64,000 bases of DNA, taken from contig NZ_JAQSIO010000004.1 in the NCBI RefSeq assembly GCF_028649455.1, forward strand, positions 186,001 to 250,000, written 5' to 3'. A model generated the notes under the pieces. That model saw only the letters and a list, made by a program, of their open reading frames with translations. It was not told the origin of the DNA and did not search any database. Shown here piece after piece: positions 26,497 to 35,746 of the stretch. Origin of the DNA: Curvibacter microcysteis. Its GTDB lineage: Bacteria > Pseudomonadota > Gammaproteobacteria > Burkholderiales > Burkholderiaceae_C. Both the position numbers and the translations under genes were made by a program. Every line of letters starts with the position of its first letter. Position 1 is the first letter of the stretch.

Positions 26497-27414
26497 TCAG
26501 AGGGCTTGCGAGCCCAGCTTGCGGATCAGCACATCCAAGGCTTCCATTTCGTTGGCCTTGAGGTCGGTCAGGGGCGTGCGCACCGGGCCGGCGTCGTGGC
26601 CAACCAGCTTGGCGCCGGCCTTGACGATGCTGACGGCGTAGCCTTGGCCCCGGTTGCGCAGCTCCAGGTAAGGCAGGAAGAAGTCCTTCAGCAGACGGTG
26701 CTGGGTGGCGTGGTCGTCGGTGCGCACGGCTTCATAGAAGTCCATCGCCGTCTTGGGGATGAAGTTGAAGACAGCAGAGGAGTACACCGGTGTGCCCAGC
26801 GCCTTGTAGGCGGCGGCATAGACCTCAGCGGTCGGCAGGCCACCCAGGTAGGCAAATCGGTCACCCATGGTTTGGTAGATGGACATCATCAGTTCGATGT
26901 CGCCAATGCCGTCCTTGAAGCCCACCAGGTTGGGGCAACGGTCGGCCAGGATTTGCAGCGAGGCCGGGGTCAGCTTGGCTTGGCCACGGTTGTAGACGAT
27001 GACGCCGAACTTCACGCTCTTGCACACCGCTTCGACGTGGGCGATCAGGCCTTCCTGGCCCGCTTCGGTCAGGTAGTGCGGCAGCAGCAGCACGCCGTGC
27101 GCGCCAGCCTTTTCAGCGGCTTGGGCGCACTGGATGGCAAAGCGGGTCGGGCCACCAGCGCCGGCGATGATGGGGACCACGCCACGGCAGGTGTCGACGG
27201 CGGTCTGGATGATGCCGGGGTACTCGTCCGCGGTCAGCGAGAAGAACTCACCCGTGCCGCCCGCCGCGAACAGGGCGCTGGCGCCGTAGGGGGCCAGCCA
27301 CTCCAGGCGTTCGATGTATCCCTTTTGGTTGAAGTTGCCTTCCGCGTCGAAGTCGGTCAGCGGGAAAGACAGCAGGCCGGAGCCCATGATGGTCTTGAGT
27401 TCTTGAGGCGTCAT
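26497..27414 (-). CDS. kdgD: 5-dehydro-4-deoxyglucarate dehydratase
   Basis: A 305-residue class I aldolase-superfamily (DHDPS-like) dehydratase/decarboxylase that converts 5-keto-4-deoxy-D-glucarate to 2-oxoglutarate semialdehyde, CO2 and water. The Schiff-base Lys167 lies in GFKDGIGD, Tyr141 in VYNRGQ, and the GGTGEFFSL loop at 52-60 is the family glycine-rich motif. The start [21 protein letters not shown] is typical of KdgD rather than dihydrodipicolinate synthase. Second gene of the left arm, followed downstream by the matching semialdehyde dehydrogenase. Confidence 0.92.
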   Translation of the reverse strand: MTPQELKTIMGSGLLSFPLTDFDAEGNFNQKGYIERLEWLAPYGASALFAAGGTGEFFSLTADEYPGIIQTAVDTCRGVVPIIAGAGGPTRFAIQCAQAAEKAGAHGVLLLPHYLTEAGQEGLIAHVEAVCKSVKFGVIVYNRGQAKLTPASLQILADRCPNLVGFKDGIGDIELMMSIYQTMGDRFAYLGGLPTAEVYAAAYKALGTPVYSSAVFNFIPKTAMDFYEAVRTDDHATQHRLLKDFFLPYLELRNRGQGYAVSIVKAGAKLVGHDAGPVRTPLTDLKANEMEALDVLIRKLGSQAL

Positions 27415-27483
27415 GTGAGTGCTCTTCAGTGGGTTGAGATGAAAAAGAAAATGAAAGCGAAAAAAAGGGGACCGCGCGGCGGC

Positions 27484-28452
27484 TCAGTCGAGCTTGACGT
27501 TGGCGGCTTGCACCACCTTGGCCCAGCGCGCGCGCTCTTGGTTGAAGAACTGTTCTTCTTCGGTCGGCGTCATGGTCACGACCTCGGCGCCCTGGCCGGC
27601 CAGGCGCGAGCGGATCTCGGGGCTGCGGATGATGCGGATCAGCTCGGCGTTGAGCCGGGCCACCACGGCGTCCGGTGTGCCGCGTGCCATGCGCACGCCT
27701 TGCCAGGTGCCAGATTCAAAACCGGTCACGCCCTGCTCGGCCAGCGTGGGCACCTGGCCCACCAGGGGCATGCGCGTGCCCTTGGACACGGCCAGCAGCT
27801 TGAGCTTGCCGGCCTGCACCTGGGGCAGCGTGGCCAGCATGCCGTTCATGAGCACCTGGGTTTGACCCGCCACGGTGTCGCCAATGGCCTGCACGCCGCC
27901 CTTGTAAGGCACGTACTCCCAGCGCGCACCTGAGGCGCGCTGCACCGCCACGGCGGCCAAATGGGCGGCGCTGCCGGTGGCGGGGATGGCGAAGTTGAGG
28001 TCGCTCTTCTTGGACAAGGCCACCAGCTCGGCAAAGTTGTTGACCGGCAGCGAGGGGTGGACCACCAGCAGGTGCGGCGAATACGCCAGCATGGTCACGC
28101 CACGCAGGTCCTTGGAGGGGTCAAAAGCCAGCTTGGTGTAGACCGAGGGGCTGATGGCCAGCGCGCCCACATCGCACAGCAGCAGGGTGTAGCCGTCGGC
28201 CGCGCCGCGGGCCACCAATTCGGCACCCAGGTTGCCATTGGCGCCGGCCCGGTTTTCCACCACCACCGGCTGCTTCAGCGCCTCTGACAAAGGCTGGCTG
28301 ATGGCGCGGGCAATGATGTCCGACGAACCGCCCGGCGGGTACGGCACCACGATGCGCAGGGGGCGCGTGGGCCAGCTGTCGGCCCAGGCCAGGCCGGACG
28401 TGGCCATCAAAGCGGCGGCGGCCAGCAGGCTGCTGCGTCGGGAAAAGGTCAT
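27484..28452 (-). CDS. Bug-family (TctC) periplasmic receptor 3
   Basis: A 322-residue Bug receptor and the first gene of the left arm. The ATG at 28452 follows AGGAGA; the frame continues to 28485 but without such a site. The leader FSRRSSLLAAAALMATSGLAWA is followed by WPTRPLRIVVPYPPGGSSDIIARAI, then VPYKGGVQAIGDTVAGQTQ. A regulator-like site lies 92 bases upstream. Confidence 0.9.
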   Translation of the reverse strand: MTFSRRSSLLAAAALMATSGLAWADSWPTRPLRIVVPYPPGGSSDIIARAISQPLSEALKQPVVVENRAGANGNLGAELVARGAADGYTLLLCDVGALAISPSVYTKLAFDPSKDLRGVTMLAYSPHLLVVHPSLPVNNFAELVALSKKSDLNFAIPATGSAAHLAAVAVQRASGARWEYVPYKGGVQAIGDTVAGQTQVLMNGMLATLPQVQAGKLKLLAVSKGTRMPLVGQVPTLAEQGVTGFESGTWQGVRMARGTPDAVVARLNAELIRIIRSPEIRSRLAGQGAEVVTMTPTEEEQFFNQERARWAKVVQAANVKLD

Positions 28453-28543
28453 GCTTGTCTCCTGGGCTGGGTCCGCCGCCGTCAACCAGGCTCAGAGGCC
28501 TCAGGTTGCGACTGAAAACGAACCTTGTTTTTCAATGTCGTCA

Positions 28544-28556
28544 GTCATCGTACAAC
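28544..28556 (-). promoter_or_regulatory. Probable GntR-family operator, left arm
   Basis: On the minus strand GTTGTACGATGAC, matching 11 of 13 bases of the palindromic site at 29493-29505. It lies in front of Bug receptor 3, the first gene of the kdgD operon, between that gene and the end of the GntR gene. Confidence 0.55.
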
Positions 28557-28615
28557 TAAACTTTGAAAAAATCCAGCACGACGCTGGATTGACCTGACAC
28601 CGCAGTCGAAAAAGC

Positions 28616-29467
28616 TCAGGCGGCCGGTGGCGAGGTGCCCTCGGCGGCGTCCGTGCCGGCAGCCTGTCCCGCTTGGGCCAGGGCCTGGGCTCGGCGCAGG
28701 CGCTCGCGGCTGTTGGTCAGGTGGATGCGCATGGCCGCCCGGGCGGACTCGGCATCCTGGCGCGCGATGGCATCAAAAATTTCTTCGTGCTCGCGGTTCA
28801 CTTTTTGCAGGTACTGGGCCCGCAATTCAGGCGCCATGCGCATGGCCGAGGAGATGCGGGTGCGCGGGATGATGGTGGTGCCCAGGTGGCTCATGATGTC
28901 GCCAAAGTAGCGGTTGCCCGTGGCATGGGCGATCTCCAGGTGGAAGCGGAAATCCGGTGACACGGTGTCGCCGCCCTCCCCCACATTGGCCGCAAAGTCA
29001 CGCAGGGCCTCGCGCATGGCCTGCAGTTGCGCGTCGGTGCGGCGCACGGCGGCCAGGCCAGCGGACTCGGTCTCCAGGCTGACACGCAACTCCAGCACCG
29101 CCAGCACGTCCACCGAGGTGGCCATGTCCGACGGGTCGATGCGGAACATGCCCGTGCTGCGCGCCTCCAGCACAAAGGTGCCAATGCCATGCCGGGTCTC
29201 GACCAGGCCACCGGCCTGCAAGCGCGACAAGGCCTCGCGCACCACGGTGCGGCTGACGCCAAAAGCCCGCATCAACTCCGACTCGGTGGGCAGCTTGTCC
29301 CCCGGGCGCAGCACTTGCGCCTGGATGCGGCTGCTGAAGTCGTCCACCAAATCATGGGCCAAACCCCGAGGGCGGCGTCGCGCGGGTGACGCGGCAAGCG
29401 GCATTTCGGCCTCCGACAGCGATGACTTGGGAAAACCCGGGGTGTGGACCGTTGACAACTTTGACAT
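28616..29467 (-). CDS. GntR/FadR-family transcriptional regulator
   Basis: A 283-residue FadR-subfamily repressor. The winged helix is at about residues 35-100 (LRPGDKLPTESELMRAFGVSRTVVREALSRLQ in pieces). The FCD ligand domain has its metal ligands in DFRFHLEIAHATGN, REHEEIFDAI and MRIHLTN. The ATG at 29467 is chosen; the frame extends to 29557 but this would cross the operator. It lies between the two arms of the uronate locus, divergent from udh, and most likely controls both. A uronate or aldarate inducer is inferred. Confidence 0.87.
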   Translation of the reverse strand: MSKLSTVHTPGFPKSSLSEAEMPLAASPARRRPRGLAHDLVDDFSSRIQAQVLRPGDKLPTESELMRAFGVSRTVVREALSRLQAGGLVETRHGIGTFVLEARSTGMFRIDPSDMATSVDVLAVLELRVSLETESAGLAAVRRTDAQLQAMREALRDFAANVGEGGDTVSPDFRFHLEIAHATGNRYFGDIMSHLGTTIIPRTRISSAMRMAPELRAQYLQKVNREHEEIFDAIARQDAESARAAMRIHLTNSRERLRRAQALAQAGQAAGTDAAEGTSPPAA

Positions 29468-29492
29468 GGCCTGATGATAATCCGCCACCACG

Positions 29493-29505
29493 TTGTACGA
29501 CAACC
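29493..29505. promoter_or_regulatory. Palindromic GntR-family operator, regulator/udh interval
   Basis: GTTGTACGACAAC, with perfect five-base arms GTTGT/ACAAC around ACG. FadR-type GntR regulators often bind TTGT-N3-ACAA-like sites. It lies 25 bases upstream of the regulator start and 63 bases before udh, suited to autoregulation and control of the right arm. Confidence 0.65.
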
Positions 29506-29568
29506 GATAACACACCTCATCAACCCGCCGTGTACGCCCCTGGGGCGACACGCTCACTGAGACAAACC

Positions 29569-30363
29569 ATGCAAAAACTCTTGCTCACCGGCGCCGCTGG
29601 CGGCCTGGGTCAGGTGCTGCGCCAGACCCTCAAGCCCTTCACCCACACCTTGCGCCTGTCCGACATCGCCGCCTTGGCGCCTGCCGCCGACGCCAGCGAA
29701 GAAGTGCAGTGCTGCGACCTGTCCGACAAACAGGCGGTGGACGCCCTGGTGCAGGGCTGCGACGCCATCGTGCACCTGGGCGGGGTGTCGGTGGAGCGGC
29801 CGTTTGAAGAGATTCTGGAAGCCAACATCCGCGGTGTGTTCCACGTCTACGAGGCCGCACGCCGCCATGGCGTCCAGCGCGTGGTGTTTGCCAGCTCCAA
29901 CCACGTGATTGGCTTTTACAAGCAGACCGAGACCCTGGACACCGCCGTCGAGCACCGCCCCGACGGCTACTACGGCCTGTCCAAGGCCTACGGCGAAGAC
30001 CTGTCGCGCTTTTACTTTGACCGCTATGGCATCGAGACCGTGTGCATCCGCATCGGCTCGTCCTTCCCCGAGCCACGCGACCGCCGCATGATGTGCACCT
30101 GGCTGAGCTACCGCGACCTGACCGAGCTGATCCGCTGCAGCCTGTTCACCCCGGATGTGGGCCACCTGGTGGTCTATGGCGTGTCGGACAACGCCAAGGT
30201 CTGGTGGGACAACAGCGCCGCGGCCCGCCTGGGCTTTGTGCCGCAAGACAGCTCGGAGGTGTTCCGCGCCCAGATCGAACAGCAGCCCCTGCCCGCCGCG
30301 GACGCGCCGGTGTCGGTCTACCAAGGTGGCAACTTCTGCGTTGCCGGCCCTTTCGAAGGCTGA
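29569..30363 (+). CDS. udh: Uronate dehydrogenase
   Basis: A 264-residue NAD-dependent SDR/epimerase-fold enzyme that oxidises D-galacturonate or D-glucuronate at C1 to the aldaro-lactone. The cofactor motif TGAAGGLG is at 7-14; the catalytic set Ser110, Tyr135 and Lys139 (YGLSK) lies one position from the numbering I recall for the Agrobacterium enzyme. FASSNHVIGFY and RIGSSFPEP are typical. The ATG at 29569 gives the family length; no strong ribosome site is seen. Its neighbours (lactonase, TRAP transporter, KdgD arm) support the function. Confidence 0.88.
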   Translation: MQKLLLTGAAGGLGQVLRQTLKPFTHTLRLSDIAALAPAADASEEVQCCDLSDKQAVDALVQGCDAIVHLGGVSVERPFEEILEANIRGVFHVYEAARRHGVQRVVFASSNHVIGFYKQTETLDTAVEHRPDGYYGLSKAYGEDLSRFYFDRYGIETVCIRIGSSFPEPRDRRMMCTWLSYRDLTELIRCSLFTPDVGHLVVYGVSDNAKVWWDNSAAARLGFVPQDSSEVFRAQIEQQPLPAADAPVSVYQGGNFCVAGPFEG

Positions 30364-30369
30364 TCCCCC

Positions 30370-31278
30370 ATGGCAACCACCGCCGAACTGGTGCTGGACG
30401 CGCGTTGCGCCACCGGGGAAAGCCCGGTCTGGAGCGTGGCCGAGCAAGCGCTGTACTGGGCCGACATCCCGGCCGGCCGCCTGTACCGACTGAACCCCAG
30501 CACGGGCGCGCTGAAGCAATGGCAGGCGCCCCAAATGCTGGCCTGCCTGGCCTTGAACGCCCAAGGCGATGGCCTGGTGGCGGGGCTGGAAGATGGCCTG
30601 TACCACCTGCAACTGCCTCCCATGGGCGACACCCTGAGCGCCGAACGCCTGGCCAGCGTGGCGCATGCCGCCCCAGGCATGCGTTTCAACGACGGCCGTT
30701 GCGACCGCCAAGGCCGCTTCTGGGCGGGCACCATGGTGATGGACATGGCCGCCGGCGTGCCCGCCGGCGCCCTGTACCGCCACGACGCGCGCGATGCCAT
30801 CACGGGCCAACTGCAAGCGCAGCTGAGCGGCCTGTTGGTGCCCAACGGCCTGGGCTTCAGCCCCGATGGCCGCACCCTCTACCTGTCGGACTCGCACCCC
30901 AGCAGCCAACGCATCTGGGCCTTTGACTACGACACCGACACCGGCACGCCCTCACGCCAGCGTCTGTTCGTGGACATGCAGTCCCTGCCAGGCCGCCCCG
31001 ATGGCGCCGCCGTCGACGCCGACGGCGGCTACTGGATCTGTGCCAACGACGCCGGCCTGGTGCACCGCTTCACACCTGAGGGCCGGCTCGACCGCTCCTT
31101 GGCCGTGCCGGTCAAGAAGCCCGCCATGTGCGCGTTTGGCGGCGCCGACCTGCGCACCCTGTTTGTGACCAGCATCCGCCCCAGCGGCGTGGACCTGAGC
31201 GACCAGCCCCTGGCCGGCGGCGTGTTCGCGCTGCAGCCCGGCGTGGCAGGCCTGCCCGAGCCGGGCTTCCAGGGCTGA
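30370..31278 (+). CDS. SMP-30/gluconolactonase family lactonase
   Basis: A 302-residue six-bladed beta-propeller lactonase. Metal ligands are visible: Glu17 (GESPVW), Asn in MRFNDGRCD, Asn in [11 protein letters not shown] and Asp in RPDGAAVD. It starts six bases after udh, so it is in the same operon. Here it most likely opens the galactaro- or glucaro-lactone made by Udh to give the free aldarate. Confidence 0.87.
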   Translation: MATTAELVLDARCATGESPVWSVAEQALYWADIPAGRLYRLNPSTGALKQWQAPQMLACLALNAQGDGLVAGLEDGLYHLQLPPMGDTLSAERLASVAHAAPGMRFNDGRCDRQGRFWAGTMVMDMAAGVPAGALYRHDARDAITGQLQAQLSGLLVPNGLGFSPDGRTLYLSDSHPSSQRIWAFDYDTDTGTPSRQRLFVDMQSLPGRPDGAAVDADGGYWICANDAGLVHRFTPEGRLDRSLAVPVKKPAMCAFGGADLRTLFVTSIRPSGVDLSDQPLAGGVFALQPGVAGLPEPGFQG

Positions 31279-31327
31279 GCCCCTCCCTTTTTCACCCCAT
31301 CCATCAAAACCACCAAGAGGACGACAA

Positions 31328-32290
31328 ATGAGACTGAAAACCACCCTGCTGGCCCTGGCCACTGCCTTGAGCCTGAGCGCCCAGGCCACCGAGTTCCGCT
31401 CGGCCGACATCCACCCCGACGGCTACCCGACGGTGGACGCGGTCAAGTTCATGAGCGATCGCGTCAAGCAACTCACCAACGGCAAGCACAGCATCAAGGT
31501 GTTCAACAACAGCGCCCTGGGCAATGAAAAAGACACCATCGAGCAAACCAAGATCGGTGCCCTGGCCATGGTGCGCGTGAACATCGCGCCGATGAACAAC
31601 ATCTGCGCGGCCACCCAGGTGCCGACCATGCCCTTCCTGTTCCGCAGCAAGGAGCACATGCGCGCCGTGCTGGACGGCCCCATTGGCGAAGAGATCCTCA
31701 AGTCCTGCGAGCCGCAGGGCTTCATCGGCCTGGCCTATTACGACAGCGGCGCGCGCAGCCTCTACACCGCCAAGAAGCCGGTCCGCACCCTGGCCGACGC
31801 CAAGGGCCTGAAGATCCGCGTGCAGCAGTCGGACCTGTGGGTGTCTTTGCTGGAAGCCATGGGCGCCAATGCCACGCCCATGCCTTTTGGCGAGGTCTAC
31901 ACCGCGCTCAAGACCGGCCTGGTCGACGGCGCCGAGAACAACTACCCCTCGTTCGAGAGCTCGCGTCACTTTGAAGTGGCCAAGTACTTCTCGCTGACCG
32001 AGCACTCGATGGCGCCCGAAATGCTGCTGTTCTCCAAGCGCGTGTGGGACAAGCTCAGCGCTGAAGAACAAGCGGCGCTGCGCCAGGCTGCCAAAGAGTC
32101 CGTGCCCTACATGCGCCGCCTGTGGGACGAGCGCGAAGCCAAGTCCCTGGCCACGGTGAAGGCCGGTGGCGCCGAGATCATCACCGTGGACAAGGCCTCC
32201 TTCCAGGCGGCCATGAAGCCGGTGTATGACAAGTTCATCACCGACGCCAAGCTCAAGGACCTGGTCAAGCGGGTCCAGGACACCAAGTAA
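31328..32290 (+). CDS. dctP: TRAP transporter periplasmic receptor, DctP type
   Basis: A 320-residue receptor with a signal peptide ([17 protein letters not shown]). The DctP core includes [46 protein letters not shown] in pieces; the Arg in KIRVQ binds the ligand carboxylate. GAGGA precedes the ATG. It is followed by matching DctQ and DctM genes, and its position in the udh operon points to a uronate ligand. Confidence 0.92.
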   Translation: MRLKTTLLALATALSLSAQATEFRSADIHPDGYPTVDAVKFMSDRVKQLTNGKHSIKVFNNSALGNEKDTIEQTKIGALAMVRVNIAPMNNICAATQVPTMPFLFRSKEHMRAVLDGPIGEEILKSCEPQGFIGLAYYDSGARSLYTAKKPVRTLADAKGLKIRVQQSDLWVSLLEAMGANATPMPFGEVYTALKTGLVDGAENNYPSFESSRHFEVAKYFSLTEHSMAPEMLLFSKRVWDKLSAEEQAALRQAAKESVPYMRRLWDEREAKSLATVKAGGAEIITVDKASFQAAMKPVYDKFITDAKLKDLVKRVQDTK

Positions 32291-32408
32291 GGCCCCGCAG
32301 GCCCCCTGGCCTGCCCCTCCCCTGACAGACCGCCCTGCCCCGAAGCCCCGGCTTCAGGGGCCAGGGACTGGCTCGCCCTTTTTTCCCCTTCCAAGCGATT
32401 TTTCAACC

Positions 32409-32897
32409 ATGTACTCCCAAATCTGTCGCAGGCTCGCCCGCGCCTGCATGTGGCTGGGCATTGCCGGCATCGTGGCCCTGATTGGCGCCGTGAGCTGGCA
32501 GGTCATCGGCCGCTATGTGCTCAACAACACCCCCACCTGGGCCGAAAGCCTGTCCCTGCTGCTGGTGCTTTACGTGACCATGCTGGGCACCGCCGTGGGC
32601 GTGCGCGACGCCGGCCACATCGGCCTGGAGTCCTTCCTGGTGCTGGCCCCTGAAAAAGTGCGCCTGAAGATGGAAATGCTGATCCATGTGCTGGTCGCCC
32701 TGTTTGGCGCGGCCATGGCCTGGAGCTGCGCCGAACTGGCCATCTCGGTGTGGGAGTACCGCCTGCCCACGCTGTGGATTTCCGAAGGCTGGAAGTACGT
32801 GCCCGCCACCGTGGCCGGCGCGCTCATCGTGCTGTTTTCCATTGAACACCTGATCGCCCTGGCCCAGGGGCGCGAACTCGAACCCTCCTGGGGCTGA
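32409..32897 (+). CDS. dctQ: TRAP transporter small membrane subunit, DctQ type
   Basis: A 162-residue protein with four membrane segments, including VSWQVIGRYVLNNTPTWAESLSLLL, the usual DctQ pattern of a conserved R-Y-V stretch and TWAEE-like motif. The ATG at 32409 lies about 118 bases after dctP; an upstream in-frame extension lacks support. Confidence 0.9.
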   Translation: MYSQICRRLARACMWLGIAGIVALIGAVSWQVIGRYVLNNTPTWAESLSLLLVLYVTMLGTAVGVRDAGHIGLESFLVLAPEKVRLKMEMLIHVLVALFGAAMAWSCAELAISVWEYRLPTLWISEGWKYVPATVAGALIVLFSIEHLIALAQGRELEPSWG

Positions 32898-32902
32898 TCA
32901 CC

Positions 32903-34198
32903 ATGGCACTCACCATCCTGTGTATTTCTTTTGCGCTGTTCCTGCTGCTGGGCGTGCCCGTGGCCTTTTCGATCGGCCTGTCCGCCCTGGCCACCTTGCT
33001 GTATGAAGGCCTGCCGCTGGCGGTGGGCTTCCAGCAGATGACCTCGGGCATGAGCATCTTCTCTTTCCTGGCCATTCCGTTCTTCATCTTTGCCGGTGAG
33101 CTGATGCTGTACGGCGGCATTGCCGACCGCATCGTGGACCTGGCCCGCAACCTGGTCGGCCATGTGCGTGGCGGCCTGGGCATGTCCAACGTGGTGGCCT
33201 GCACCTTGTTCGGCGGCGTCTCGGGCTCGCCAGTTGCGGACGTGTCGGCCATGGGCGCCGTGATGATCCCCATGATGAAGAAAGAGGGTTACCACGCGGA
33301 CTACGCTGTCAACGTGACCACCCACGCAGCCCTGGTGGGCGCGCTGATGCCCACCAGCCACAACCTGATCATTTACTCGCTGGCCGCCGGCGGCAAGGTG
33401 TCGATTGCCTCGCTGATCCTGGCCGCGCTGCTGCCCGCCGTGATCCTGACCCTGTGCAACCTGGCCGCCGCCTACCTGGTGGCCATCCGCCGCGGCTACC
33501 CGGCCGGCAGCTTCCCGGGTTGGGCCATCGTGGCGCGCTCGCTGGCAGCCGCCCTGCCGGGCCTGATGATCGTGGTGCTGATCCTGGGCGGCATTCTGTC
33601 GGGCGTCTTCACCGCCACCGAATCCGCTGCCGTGGCCGTGCTCTACGCGCTGGGCCTGACGGTGCTGGTGTACCGCTCGATCCAGCGCGAGCACTTCATC
33701 AAGGCCGCAGCCAAAGCCGTCAAGACCACGGGCGTGGTGCTGATGCTGATTGGCATCTCCAGCACCTTCGGCTACCTGATCAGCCTGTACAGCGTGGCCG
33801 AGCTGACCGGTGCCATGCTGTCGCAACTGACCACCCAGCCCTGGCTGATCTTCCTGCTGGTCAACGTGCTGCTGTTCGTGCTGGGCACCTTCCTGGACAT
33901 GGCCGCCACGATCTTGCTGTGCACCCCGATCTTCTTGCCGATCTGCCAGCAGTACGGCATGAGCTCGGTGCAGTTCGGCATCATGCTGCTGATCAACTGC
34001 GCGCTGGGCCTGAACACCCCGCCCGTGGGCACCACCCAGTTCGTGGGCTGCGCCATCGGCGGCGTCTCCGTGGGCACGGTGATGCGCACCATCTGGCCCT
34101 TCTATGGCGCCCTGATCTTCGCCCTGCTGCTGGTCACCTATGTGCCCGGCTTCTCGATGTGGCTGCCCAGCCTGGTGACAGGCCGCCCCGTGCTCTGA
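32903..34198 (+). CDS. dctM: TRAP transporter large membrane subunit, DctM type
   Basis: A 431-residue permease with about twelve membrane segments. Typical motifs are FFIFAGELMLYGGIADRIV, LFGGVSGSPVADVSAMG and LGLNTPPVGTTQFVGCAIG. It begins five bases after dctQ and completes the transporter. It drives sodium-coupled uptake with DctQ. Confidence 0.93.
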   Translation: MALTILCISFALFLLLGVPVAFSIGLSALATLLYEGLPLAVGFQQMTSGMSIFSFLAIPFFIFAGELMLYGGIADRIVDLARNLVGHVRGGLGMSNVVACTLFGGVSGSPVADVSAMGAVMIPMMKKEGYHADYAVNVTTHAALVGALMPTSHNLIIYSLAAGGKVSIASLILAALLPAVILTLCNLAAAYLVAIRRGYPAGSFPGWAIVARSLAAALPGLMIVVLILGGILSGVFTATESAAVAVLYALGLTVLVYRSIQREHFIKAAAKAVKTTGVVLMLIGISSTFGYLISLYSVAELTGAMLSQLTTQPWLIFLLVNVLLFVLGTFLDMAATILLCTPIFLPICQQYGMSSVQFGIMLLINCALGLNTPPVGTTQFVGCAIGGVSVGTVMRTIWPFYGALIFALLLVTYVPGFSMWLPSLVTGRPVL

Positions 34199-34333
34199 GG
34201 CTGGCGCCCCACCCCTCTGATCTGCCCTCCTGGGCCCCCGATGGCGGGGGCCGTCCCCACCCACAGCACCGGCTGCGGGGCGGGCCGGCCTGCGCCTGAT
34301 TCCCCCCCAACCACCACAACGGAGAACCTCGCT

Positions 34334-35506
34334 ATGAAAAAATCCCTCGTCGCCCTGGCCGCCTTCAGCGCCTGCGGCCTGAGCCTGGCCCAGTCCTCGG
34401 TCACCCTCTTTGGCGTGCTCGACCTGGCCTATGAAAACGTCAAGACCAACACCGGCCGCATCTCCGGCGTCTCCCCCTCGGGCAACGCCGCCAGCCGGCT
34501 GGGCTTTCGCGGCGTGGAAGACCTGGGCGGTGGCCTGGCGGCCACCTTCTGGCTCGAAGCCGCCATCAACCCCGCCAGCGGCATCGGCAGCAGCGGCACC
34601 ACCACCAACAACCAGCGCAGCGACGTGGCCGCCGGTGGCCTGACCTTCAACCGCCGCGCCACCGTCGGCCTGACGGGCGCCTTTGGCGAAGTGCGCCTGG
34701 GCCGCGACACCACCCCGAGCTGGCAGAACTACCTCAACGCCGACCCCTTTGCCGCCGCGGGCGTGGGCACGCTGATCCTGGACTACACCGGCTCGGCCGC
34801 GGCCAACACCTTTGTGCGCGCCTCCAATTCGGTGGGCTACATCCTGCCCTCGGGCCTGGGCGGTGTCTACGGTCAGGCCATGTACGCGTTTGGCAACCAG
34901 GCCAGCAACGCCACCATCAACAACATCAACACCGCCAGCAACGGCCGCTACGTGGGCGCGCGCCTGGGCTACAAGCAAGACGCGCTGGATGTGGCGGCGG
35001 CCTACACGCGCACCACCTTCGCTGGCCTGACCCAGAACCTGGGCAACGGTGGCCTGGCGGGCCCGGGCACCTCGGGGGCGGCAGCGCCTTTGGCTGGTGA
35101 CATGGCCGACACCAGCGTCTACGGCTCGTACAACTTTGGCGTGGCCAAGGTGATGGGGATCGTGGCGCAGCAAAAGCTGTCGGACGTGAGCAAGCTGGGC
35201 AATGCACAAAGCACCAAGGGCTGGTCGCTGGGCGTGAACGCGCCGGTGGGCGCGGCCAATGTGTTGGCCTCGGTGGGCCAGGTGAAGCTGGGCAACGCGA
35301 AGGCGCAGAAGTTGGCGGTGGGCGGTGTGTACAACCTGTCCAAGCGCACGGCGCTGTACGGTACGCTGGCGCGGGTGAGCAACTCGGGTGGCGCGTCGAT
35401 GGCGGCGGGCTCGTATGGTTCTGGCGCGCTGGGCCCGGTGGCGGGTGCGGCCAATGTGAACAGCAACTCCACGGGCATCGACTTCGGTGTGCGCGTGAGC
35501 TTCTGA
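34334..35506 (+). CDS. Outer-membrane porin (Burkholderiales trimeric type)
   Basis: A 390-residue porin with a signal peptide (KKSLVALAAFSACGLSLA), then QSSVTLFGVLDLAYE, RLGFRGVEDLGGGLAATFWLE and FGEVRLGRDTTPSW, and a terminal Phe in DFGVRVSF as needed for barrel assembly. GGAGA precedes the ATG. It lies 135 bases after dctM and ahead of a strong terminator. It is likely the outer-membrane entry for the sugar acids handled by the TRAP system. Confidence 0.92.
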   Translation: MKKSLVALAAFSACGLSLAQSSVTLFGVLDLAYENVKTNTGRISGVSPSGNAASRLGFRGVEDLGGGLAATFWLEAAINPASGIGSSGTTTNNQRSDVAAGGLTFNRRATVGLTGAFGEVRLGRDTTPSWQNYLNADPFAAAGVGTLILDYTGSAAANTFVRASNSVGYILPSGLGGVYGQAMYAFGNQASNATINNINTASNGRYVGARLGYKQDALDVAAAYTRTTFAGLTQNLGNGGLAGPGTSGAAAPLAGDMADTSVYGSYNFGVAKVMGIVAQQKLSDVSKLGNAQSTKGWSLGVNAPVGAANVLASVGQVKLGNAKAQKLAVGGVYNLSKRTALYGTLARVSNSGGASMAAGSYGSGALGPVAGAANVNSNSTGIDFGVRVSF

Positions 35507-35647
35507 ACCCAACGCGCAAGGCCTCTTGTCAGCTCCGCTGGCTGATCCCCAGATGGCCTCAGCGCACCTCTGCCAGGGTGCGCGGGTGAGGTCGGGGCGT
35601 CCGTGGGCGAGCGGCTGAAGAGGGGCCTCGGTTTCGGTCCAAGGTTG

Positions 35648-35682
35648 GAGGGTGCTCGTTGAACCGAGCACCCTCTTTTTTT
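35648..35682 (+). terminator. Rho-independent terminator after the porin
   Basis: An 11-base perfect stem (GAGGGTGCTCG at 35648-35658 with CGAGCACCCTC at 35665-35675), a six-base loop and seven T. It ends the udh-TRAP-porin transcript. Confidence 0.92.
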
Positions 35683-35746
35683 GGGGGGAGGGCTGGCGCA
35701 GCCACGCCCTCCAAGCGTGGCGCCGGGCCTGCGCAGGTGCGAGGCC

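Noticed and set aside
32570-35671. A 1033-codon open frame on the minus strand across the TRAP and porin genes
   Set aside because: It is antisense to four clear genes and rich in His, Gln, Arg and Gly, the usual artefact of GC-rich third positions.
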